Origin: UBA4719 sp038249115
GTDB lineage: Bacteria; Actinomycetota; Actinomycetes; Actinomycetales; Dermatophilaceae
Direction of reading: 5' to 3'
DNA: 7,316 bases
Assembly (NCBI GenBank): GCA_038249115.1
Contig: JBBRWQ010000128.1
Coordinates: 1 to 7,316 of the forward strand
Shown here: positions 1 to 4,616 of the stretch, one piece after another
How the letters are laid out: each line of letters begins with the position of its first letter
Position numbering within the stretch: position 1 is the first letter of the stretch
Notes under the pieces: model-generated
The model's input: only the letters and a program-made list of their open reading frames with translations
Told to the model about the DNA's origin: nothing
The model's database searches: none
Position numbers and translations under genes: made by a program

Positions 1-121
1 ACTTTCTTCGGCTCTCGGCCGCCGCCGCGTAACCGGGGTCAAGCGGGTGCTGCATCATCTCGGTGAGCAGCGTCATCGACTGATCAACCCGACCCGTCGG
101 TCCTGCCGGATGATCGCTCAC
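1..121 (-). CDS. DUF881 family protein, N-terminal fragment (runs off left edge)
   Basis: Reading from a GTG at 121 gives about 40 codons, open to the window edge, beginning MSDHPAGPTGRVDQSM and continuing with TLLTEMMQHPLDPGYAAAAE. The LLTxxMxHPLDPGYAxAA stretch is typical of the N-terminus of actinobacterial DUF881 proteins, which usually have one N-terminal membrane segment followed by a coiled coil and an extracytoplasmic domain; those parts lie outside the window. The start overlaps the stop of the upstream phosphatidyltransferase gene (GTGA at 118-121), so the two are probably translationally coupled. In mycobacteria the same pair is Rv1822-Rv1823, followed by a small basic protein, a second DUF881 protein, gcvH and garA, so those genes may continue to the left. 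The molecular function of DUF881 is unknown. The assignment rests on a short peptide plus gene order. Confidence 0.8.
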   Translation of the reverse strand, partial: MSDHPAGPTGRVDQSMTLLTEMMQHPLDPGYAAAAESRRK

Positions 122-735
122 GTGACCAGCCTGCTCGCTCTGGCGGCTCGCACGACGTCGCGTGTCTGAAGGGCATAGAGGATTCCGGCAACCCAGTAGA
201 GAGCCGTGCCCCACCAGACGAAGGCCCACCCGATCGGCAGCGCGATCGTGGAGAACAGGCTGGAACCTTGCCCCAGAAGGATCACCGGAAAGGCCCAGAG
301 CAGGTCGAATGTGGCAGCCTTGCCGATGAAATGCACTGGTAGCGCTCGATATCCATAATGACGCACGACCAGCAGCAGTGCCGTTCCGAAGACCTCACGG
401 CCAACCAGGACCCCGACCAGCCACCACGGGATGATGCCGCGCCAGGCCAGGCCCAGCAAGGTGGAAAGGATGTACAGCCGGTCGGCGAGAGGGTCGAGCA
501 GCTGGCCCACGCTCGAGACCAGGTTGTAGGCTCGGGCGATCTTTCCGTCCAGGTAGTCGCTCACGCCCGAGACCGCGAGGACCACCACCGCCCAGTCGTC
601 ATGACGACTCAGAATCAGCCAGAGGAAGATCGGCACTCCCACCAGCCGTAGCATCGACAGGGCGTTGGGCACGGTCCAGACACGGTCGGTGATCAGAGGA
701 CTCCCCTGGGCGCTCCCGTGGACCTGTTCCCTCAC
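118..735 (-). CDS. CDP-alcohol phosphatidyltransferase family membrane protein
   Basis: This 205-aa integral membrane enzyme transfers a phosphatidyl group from CDP-diacylglycerol to an alcohol acceptor such as glycerol phosphate or phosphatidylglycerol, releasing CMP in phospholipid synthesis. The complete family signature D-x2-D-G-x2-A-R-x8-G-x3-D-x3-D is visible as D60, D63, G64, A67, R68, G77, D81 and D85; the Asp residues bind the catalytic metals. Hydrophobic segments lie at about residues 27-43, 48-60, 86-115 and 145-190, and the length is normal for the family. The sequence does not tell which acceptor is used: PgsA-type phosphatidylglycerophosphate synthase and class II cardiolipin synthase are both possible. 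The GTG start at 735 has only a weak upstream AGG; a GTG at residue 22 is an alternative, although it would fall directly before the family's PNALSMLR helix. Its stop overlaps the DUF881 start by 4 bases. The 162 bases separating it from the upstream hemerythrin gene show no clear promoter. Confidence 0.93.
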   Translation of the reverse strand: MREQVHGSAQGSPLITDRVWTVPNALSMLRLVGVPIFLWLILSRHDDWAVVVLAVSGVSDYLDGKIARAYNLVSSVGQLLDPLADRLYILSTLLGLAWRGIIPWWLVGVLVGREVFGTALLLVVRHYGYRALPVHFIGKAATFDLLWAFPVILLGQGSSLFSTIALPIGWAFVWWGTALYWVAGILYALQTRDVVRAARASRLVT

Positions 736-897
736 GCCAGAGAGCCTAGGCGTTGTGTGCCGTCCCGCCGGTCAGGACGTCGCTCGCCGCGCTGCTATGT
801 GACCTTCTCCCAACCGCGACGTGGCGCACGGCTGATAGACACGCCTTCGCCGTAACGTCCAGTCCGTCGCCGGGCGCTCCTGCCCACTGGTCGTTGC

Positions 898-1365
898 TCA
901 CACGCGGTCCCGTTGACTGTTGACCTGGGCGCGCAAGATTTCGATGCGCTCCCACTGGCCCGAGTCGAGTGCGGCCAGAGCGGCAGGGAATACCCCGTCC
1001 TGCTCTTTGAGGATGTGTTCGCGCAGGAGATGCAGGACTTCAATCAGCCGATCCGGCCAGGTCGGGTCATCAGGAAGGCCGTCAGCCGCCTCACCGAGCA
1101 CCTTCTCGATCTCGCGATGCTCTGAGCGCAATACCGCAACGTGATCGGGGAACTCGTCGGCCATCTCCGGGAAAAGACCCTCTTCCTCCACAACGGTATG
1201 CGGAGCGAGGATGTCGAGAATCTGCTGGCAGCGGGTGGCCACATCCTCGAGGTGTTGTCCTCGCAACGCGGTCTGGATCCGTCCGACCAGCTCAACCGCC
1301 GCGTCGTGCTCACGGGTCAGCTCGGCGATAGTGGCGATCTGCTGGCAGCCGCAGTACTCACACAT
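898..1365 (-). CDS. Hemerythrin (HHE) domain protein with N-terminal CEYCGC motif
   Basis: This 155-aa soluble protein has a four-helix-bundle hemerythrin-like fold. Two HHE half-repeats are visible: H20 in REHD, then H56 and E60 in HTVVEEEGLFPEM; and H83 in SEHREIE, then H117 and E121 in EHILKEQDGVFP. These are the expected ligands of a non-heme di-iron centre that binds O2 or NO or responds to redox state. The N-terminus MCEYCGCQ carries three Cys residues in CxxCxC spacing; this motif recurs in actinobacterial members and may bind metal or act as a thiol switch (inference). The frame stays open upstream to 1734, but residues before this Met have no recognisable domain and the family motif begins here, so I start at 1365. 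The SD is weak (GGTAG). The gene is divergent from the GAF-ANTAR gene and lies upstream of the phosphatidyltransferase on the same strand. The C-terminus ends in a helix rich in Arg and Gln. Confidence 0.9.
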   Translation of the reverse strand: MCEYCGCQQIATIAELTREHDAAVELVGRIQTALRGQHLEDVATRCQQILDILAPHTVVEEEGLFPEMADEFPDHVAVLRSEHREIEKVLGEAADGLPDDPTWPDRLIEVLHLLREHILKEQDGVFPAALAALDSGQWERIEILRAQVNSQRDRV

Positions 1366-1687
1366 CAAACGACTACCGGTGCTGGCCGCATCTCGGCAGC
1401 GGCGGAGCTTCTCATGGTTGGTCCGGGCCCTCGCATGGCACAGGCCGTTGGGTTCCACATGGGCGCAAGTCTGACGTGCTGAGATGGATCGAACAAGGAC
1501 CAGGTCCGTCTTCGACCGCGGAGAAGAGAGCAGGACAATCCGCCCTCTTCGCGGAGGCCCGCAGTACGCATACGAGCGTAGTGTTGGAAGAGCATGTGGC
1601 GCCTGAGCGGTGATTAACGATCCTTGGTATCGGTCCCGCGCTGCGGTGAGTCGCCATCTCGGCGACGCAAGCCGAAGGACGTCCAAG
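1366..1687. other. Divergent intergenic region, hemerythrin / GAF-ANTAR
   Basis: These 322 bases separate two outward-facing genes and should carry both promoters. Open frames crossing them have no recognisable protein signature. A clear hairpin candidate is the arm CCGCG at 1516-1520 plus AAGAG at 1524-1528, pairing with CTCTT at 1545-1549 plus CGCGG at 1550-1554 (10 pairs with a 3-base bulge). It competes with a smaller TCCGC/GCGGA stem at 1539-1543/1551-1555. I see no convincing -35/-10 pair for either direction. Confidence 0.5.
1674..1679 (+). promoter_or_regulatory. Ribosome binding site for the GAF-ANTAR gene
   Basis: GAAGGA lies 8 bases before the GTG at 1688. The alternative in-frame GTG at 1610 has its nearest purine-rich stretch (GGAAGAG at 1586-1592) 17 bases away, which is too far. 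This decides the start in favour of 1688. Confidence 0.7.
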
Positions 1688-2389
1688 GTGCATGACCAGC
1701 CGTTGTTCCTGGAGACATTGTCCCGCTTCGCCAAGGTGCTGCCCGCGCACTACGACGTTGAGACGGCCCTGGCTGAGCTCACCGAGAGCGTGACCGCTGT
1801 GCTGGGTCTGTTCGGCAGCGGCGTCACCATGGCAGGGGACGGGCGGCTGCGGTTCGTCACTGCGGTGAGTGAGGCTGCAGGCGAGCTGGAGCAGATCCAG
1901 GAGGACCAGCAGTCAGGCCCGTGCCAGGACGCCTTCGACACTGGTGAGCCTGTTCGTGTCACCGACGTACGCCTGGAAACCGCGAGATGGCCAGAGTTCG
2001 CTGGTGCCGCCACCCGTCTGGGAGTGGCAGGCGTCGCCGGGATCCCGATGCGGCTGGCCAACCAGATTATCGGCGCGCTCAACCTCTACGCGGCCCAGCC
2101 GCGCGAGTGGTCGGAGGAGGACATCACGGTGGCGGCGGTGCTGGCCGATGTGGCCACAAGCTACGTCATCAACGCGTCCAAGATGCGGCAGCAGCAGCAG
2201 CTCAGCGAGCAGCTGCAGCACGCGCTGGAGTCCCGGGTCATCATCGAACAGGCCAAGGGAATCACGGCTCAGCTACGTACGGTAACGGTGGATCAGGCCT
2301 ACCAGCTCATGCGCGGACACGCTCGTAGCAACAACGCCAGCATGCGGGCGGTCGCCGAGGCCATTGTCGTTGTGGGGCTTCAGGTCTGA
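1688..2389 (+). CDS. GAF and ANTAR domain-containing RNA-binding regulator
   Basis: This 233-aa cytoplasmic regulator has an N-terminal GAF sensor domain (about residues 22-165, with ALAELTESVTAVLG, the SGPCQDAFDTGEPVRVTDV core, and GVAGIPMRL...IGALNLYA). A short Gln-rich helix follows (about 160-180, MRQQQQLSEQLQ). The C-terminal ANTAR domain (about 177-230) shows ALESRVIIEQAKGITAQ, then DQAYQLMRGHARSNNASMR. ANTAR domains bind paired RNA stem-loops and prevent transcription termination or alter translation of target mRNAs; GAF domains bind small ligands or sense redox state. Here no phosphoacceptor receiver domain is present, so the GAF domain is the probable input. The GTG at 1688 is preferred for its SD; a GTG at 1610 would add 26 residues without domain features. 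The gene faces away from the hemerythrin and precedes a STAS/HATPase gene with two hairpins in between. Its ligand and RNA target are not known from the sequence. Confidence 0.92.
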   Translation: MHDQPLFLETLSRFAKVLPAHYDVETALAELTESVTAVLGLFGSGVTMAGDGRLRFVTAVSEAAGELEQIQEDQQSGPCQDAFDTGEPVRVTDVRLETARWPEFAGAATRLGVAGVAGIPMRLANQIIGALNLYAAQPREWSEEDITVAAVLADVATSYVINASKMRQQQQLSEQLQHALESRVIIEQAKGITAQLRTVTVDQAYQLMRGHARSNNASMRAVAEAIVVVGLQV

Positions 2390-2451
2390 GCCTCGATCCA
2401 CCGAGTTCCGACCCGCCGATCGGTTTTGTTTTGGGTGTATTGTTCGAAATG

Positions 2452-2481
2452 ACGCATACCTCTGGAACCACGGTTATGCGT
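2452..2481 (+). promoter_or_regulatory. Inverted repeat / hairpin 1 between ANTAR and STAS-HATPase genes
   Basis: ACGCATA at 2452-2458 is perfectly complementary to TATGCGT at 2475-2481. Two further C-G pairs (2459-2460 with 2472-2473) form if T2474 bulges, leaving an 11-base loop. It follows an AT-rich stretch at 2423-2450 that stands out from the GC-rich surroundings. It may be an RNA stem in the leader of the next gene or a DNA operator. Its role is inferred only from position. Confidence 0.45.
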
Positions 2482-2508
2482 ACTTGTCGCCGGTGCTGCT
2501 CCAGAATG

Positions 2509-2543
2509 TTGGTGGCCCGTCCTGCTTCTGTTAGGGCCACCGA
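2509..2543 (+). promoter_or_regulatory. Strong hairpin 2 in the leader of the STAS-HATPase gene
   Basis: GGTGGCCC at 2511-2518 pairs perfectly with GGGCCACC at 2534-2541, and T-G and T-A pairs extend the stem to 10 pairs with a 15-base loop. The stem ends 12 bases before the ATG at 2556 and covers the region where an SD would lie; only a weak ACGAG remains outside it. There is no T-run after it, so it could be a factor-assisted terminator of the ANTAR gene, an attenuator, or a translation-control stem. Confidence 0.5.
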
Positions 2544-2555
2544 AACGAGTACGCC

Positions 2556-3650
2556 ATGGCGCAGCCTCAGCGCAAACCCCTCCTTGTTCCCGCGCGTCTT
2601 GTCGACCGCGATGGCGCGCCACTTCCCGCCGACGATACCGACCGCCCCCCTCGCGACCCCTGGCAGATCAAGACACACATCACCCGTCAGGTGGTCGTCG
2701 TTGAGGTTGCCGGCGCACTCGGCAATGTCGGCACGAACCTGGACCGTGCGATTCAGATGGGTCTGGCCGAAGTGCCCCGCGGCGTGGCCTGCGACCTTTC
2801 AGCAGTCAGCGACGGTCCGCTGCCGGACGCGGTGGAGCTCCTCGCGACGGCAGGCCGGCATATACGAGAATGGCCCGCGATTCCCGTGGCGGTGGCCTGC
2901 CCCGACCCGCGAGTTCGCGAGGCACTGAACCTCCATCCCCTGGGTGGGCAGCTGATCGTGACCCACTCGATACTGTCCGCGTTGACCGAGGTGCTGGCAA
3001 CGCCTGCGCTCGCTGTTGAGCGGCTGCGACTTGCTCCCCACCCCACCGCGCCGCGCGCCTCGCGGGACTTCGTCACCCGTACCCTGATGGACTGGCGGCT
3101 GGGCGGGGTCATCGAATCCGCTTCACTTGTTATCAGCGAACTGGTGACCAACTCGACGATGTATGCCGGATCCGACATCGTCCTCTCCATTGCGTGGGAC
3201 CAAGGGGCACTCCGTCTGACCGTTCAGGACAACAGCCCCCGACCGCCGCATCAGCGACATCCAGCCCTTGACCTGCACGGGCGAGGACTCACGATCGTGG
3301 CTGGCCTCTCGCGCGCTTTCGGGGTTCTGCCCACTGCCGACGGGGGCAAGGTGGTGTGGGCCGTGTTGGACGCGCCCAGACGGGCCCCCTCAGCGCGCTC
3401 GGGCCGTTCAGGCTCGGTCACCATGGCGCATCCGATGTCAACCGTCCTGGCCAGTCTCCCGCGCCCAGTCCGGCAGGCGGTGGCTCCGCTAGTGCGCGAC
3501 GCGATGCGTCCAGCACTCGAGCCGAGAGCCAGCCATACGGCGCTGGCGCTGATACCCCGGGCCGCCCGAACGCTTGCTGTGGCACGAGCAGGTGCGGCGC
3601 AGCATTCGGAGCTACATCCGTACAACGACTCGTCCAACTACCTTGGATAA
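2556..3650 (+). CDS. STAS-like plus HATPase (SpoIIAB/RsbW-type) fusion protein with C-terminal extension
   Basis: This 364-aa protein combines two halves of a partner-switching system. Residues about 42-148 look like a STAS domain (VVVVEVAGALGNVGTNLDRAI, then VACDLSAV, PVAVACPDPRVREAL and the closing helix). The usual DSSG phosphorylation loop is replaced by SDGPLPDA, so it probably cannot be phosphorylated in the standard way. Residues about 162-272 are a GHKL ATPase domain: N-box ELVTNS at 195-200, DNSPRP at 225-230 (G1), HGRGLTIV at 241-248 (G2) and GGKVVWAVLD near the end. Such domains bind sigma or anti-anti-sigma partners and phosphorylate STAS proteins. Residues 275-364 form an Ala/Arg/Pro-rich basic tail that I do not recognise. 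The ATG at 2556 is the first possible start after an in-frame stop at 2532; no good SD is visible. No sigma factor or PP2C phosphatase gene is in the window, so its partner is unknown. Confidence 0.85.
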   Translation: MAQPQRKPLLVPARLVDRDGAPLPADDTDRPPRDPWQIKTHITRQVVVVEVAGALGNVGTNLDRAIQMGLAEVPRGVACDLSAVSDGPLPDAVELLATAGRHIREWPAIPVAVACPDPRVREALNLHPLGGQLIVTHSILSALTEVLATPALAVERLRLAPHPTAPRASRDFVTRTLMDWRLGGVIESASLVISELVTNSTMYAGSDIVLSIAWDQGALRLTVQDNSPRPPHQRHPALDLHGRGLTIVAGLSRAFGVLPTADGGKVVWAVLDAPRRAPSARSGRSGSVTMAHPMSTVLASLPRPVRQAVAPLVRDAMRPALEPRASHTALALIPRAARTLAVARAGAAQHSELHPYNDSSNYLG

Positions 3651-3691
3651 CCGCGGTCGCAGCTGCGTGTCCTGTCGTTCCCCCCGGTGGC

Positions 3692-3698
3692 AAGGAGG
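3692..3698 (+). promoter_or_regulatory. Ribosome binding site for the small HTH gene
   Basis: A perfect AAGGAGG lies 6 bases before the ATG at 3705. It rules out the upstream in-frame GTG at 3687, which lies before this SD. Confidence 0.9.
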
Positions 3699-3704
3699 CC
3701 GATC

Positions 3705-3974
3705 ATGAGTTCCATCATAAGCGAGAACACGGCCGTCGACGGCAAGGAATTCGACCGGCTGGTCACCAGCACAGTCCTGGCCATGCGTCGGAGCCTGGGT
3801 GTCACCACGGCCGAACTGGCCAAAGCGTCCGGCATTCCGTGTTCGAGCATCGAGGCAATCGAGCGGGGCGGCACGTCAACACGCGCTGAGCGGCACGATA
3901 TTGCGACTGCCGTGGGCTGGCTCTCGGACCACAACACGGCCCAGAGACTCTCCGGTCAGGCATCGGTCCCTTGA
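3705..3974 (+). CDS. Small XRE-type helix-turn-helix DNA-binding protein
   Basis: This 89-aa protein is essentially one Cro/CI-type HTH domain, about residues 20-73. The helices are visible in LAMRRSLGV, then TTAELAKASGI (first HTH helix), PCSSIEAIERGG (recognition helix with the typical xIExGG turn) and ERHDIATAVGWL. The first 15 residues and the last 15 are low in features, and no second sensor domain is present. The gene sits 54 bases after the STAS-HATPase gene on the same strand and may be co-transcribed, but its own strong SD allows independent translation. A candidate terminator follows at 4037-4070. It is the last gene before the tRNA fragment that marks the start of accessory DNA. 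It could act as a local repressor; the target is unknown. Confidence 0.85.
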   Translation: MSSIISENTAVDGKEFDRLVTSTVLAMRRSLGVTTAELAKASGIPCSSIEAIERGGTSTRAERHDIATAVGWLSDHNTAQRLSGQASVP

Positions 3975-4036
3975 TCCCCAGGCACCAGCTAGACGGCGAG
4001 TCCTAGGGAGACCGCATCGCGGCTGGGGGAAACATG

Positions 4037-4070
4037 AGAGGCCGCCTCGGATTCCTCCGAAACGGCCTCT
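4037..4070 (-). terminator. Strong two-part hairpin downstream of the tRNA-Pro fragment
   Basis: AGAGGCCG at 4037-4044 pairs perfectly with CGGCCTCT at 4063-4070. Inside it, TCGGA at 4047-4051 pairs with TCCGA at 4056-4060 around a TTCC tetraloop, with a CC/AA internal loop. On the minus strand it follows the tRNA 3' end by 19 bases and is followed by CATGTTTC, as expected of an original tRNA terminator. It could also end transcription of the HTH gene from the other side. Confidence 0.65.
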
Positions 4071-4089
4071 GAGCTGCGGTGTTACCCGG

Positions 4090-4131
4090 TTGGGATGACA
4101 GGATTTGAACCTGCGGCCCCTTGACCCCCAG
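4090..4131 (-). pseudogene. tRNA-Pro(GGG) 3' fragment, probable integration (att) site
   Basis: Read on the minus strand, the 42 bases match a tRNA from position 32 to 73: anticodon loop CTGGGGG (T33, anticodon GGG), 3' anticodon stem TCAAG, variable loop GGGCC, T-arm GCAGG-TTCAAAT-CCTGT, acceptor strand CATCCCA and discriminator A, followed by CC. The 5' half is absent: the bases before the loop (GAGGT) cannot pair with TCAAG, and no TGGGATG or CGGGATG acceptor partner occurs within the following 100 bases. The break falls exactly at the edge of the anticodon loop, a common crossover point for tyrosine integrases. The final A of CATCCCA replaces the G usual in tRNA-Pro acceptor stems, which suggests an unselected copy. 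The fragment was probably displaced when an element inserted to the right and restored an intact tRNA at its far end. Confidence 0.75.
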
Positions 4132-4421
4132 ACCTCGGCGGCACGTTCGTTGCTGTTCGTCAAGGGCCGAATCCTGAGCAACGCCAATGATTCTGACAAT
4201 GGCGAACGCTCACGGACGGTGGCGAAATCTGCGGCGTTGCTACACGGATCGCCCACATCTCGAGTTCAAACAGACACGCCTTGGATCAGAAGTTGCGTGA
4301 TAGCTATCTGTCGTGCTGCAGGACGGAGCGCTTGGTTGCCAGTCCACCTGCCCGCTTGCCGAGGGTATGGAGGTCATCCCGGGCGTCACATCGAAGCACG
4401 TTGAGGGCCACTGGTTTCTGC
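4132..4421. other. Gene-free stretch between tRNA fragment and IS1182 element
   Basis: About 290 bases without a convincing gene on either strand; the open frames have no recognisable family features. One oddity is GTCAAGGGCC at 4159-4168, followed by AATCCTG at 4171-4176 and just before; this repeats parts of the nearby tRNA fragment in the opposite orientation. No integrase gene or promoter is visible. It is probably eroded DNA of the integrated element. Confidence 0.5.
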
Positions 4422-4425
4422 CTAG
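4422..4425. repeat. CTAG target-site duplication, left copy
   Basis: CTAG directly before the left inverted repeat; the same four bases directly follow the right inverted repeat at 6393-6396. Joining the flanks at one CTAG restores a plausible uninterrupted site. Confidence 0.65.
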
Positions 4426-4448
4426 GTGGCTGGTGTTGAACGGGTGTC
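4426..4448 (+). repeat. IS1182 terminal inverted repeat, transposase 3' side
   Basis: Begins GTGGCTGGTGTTGAACGG and ends GTGTC. Against the other end it matches at position 1, positions 4-11 (GCTGGTGT), 16-17 and 19-23 (GTGTC). Confidence 0.7.
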
Positions 4449-4564
4449 TACAGGGCCGGTGTGATCGTTCCGGCGCCTGTTAGCCGGGTGTACGGGTGTT
4501 CGTGACTCGTGAATCCTTTTGGTGGCAACGGGTTTCGGGGCGGCTGTGAGCTGTTGGTGGCGGT

Positions 4565-4601
4565 CCACAGGGCCCGGTAGGCGGTGTCCTGGGTCCTGTG
4601 G
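4565..4601 (-). terminator. Hairpin after the IS1182 transposase gene
   Basis: CCACAGG at 4565-4571 pairs with CCTGTGG at 4595-4601; a G-T wobble and CCC/GGG (4573-4575 with 4591-4593) extend it to 11 pairs. An inner AGG/CCT stem closes a 6-base loop. It lies 15 bases after the transposase stop inside the IS and has no T-run, as is usual in GC-rich actinobacteria. It may insulate the element or end the transposase mRNA. Confidence 0.6.
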
Positions 4602-4616
4602 GTGCCCCTTACCCGT

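Noticed and set aside
1366..1734. N-terminal extension of 123 residues on the hemerythrin
   Set aside because: No domain or conserved motif in the extension, while the Met at 1365 begins the CEYCGC motif found at the start of family members; the extension would also cover the GAF-ANTAR start region.
2400..2434. ACCGA/TCGGT stem followed by TTTTGTTTT as an intrinsic terminator of the GAF-ANTAR gene
   Set aside because: Only 5 pairs with a 15-base loop; too weak to claim, although the T-rich stretch after it is unusual for this DNA.
2422..2444. SigB/SigF-type promoter (GGTTTT and GGGTGT) before the STAS-HATPase gene
   Set aside because: The two boxes are only a few bases apart rather than the required 14-17, and the second box is imperfect.
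3876..4256. A minus-strand open frame containing WGSRGRRFKSCHP
   Set aside because: That peptide is the usual false translation of a tRNA 3' end; the DNA beneath it is the tRNA-Pro fragment and its terminator hairpin.
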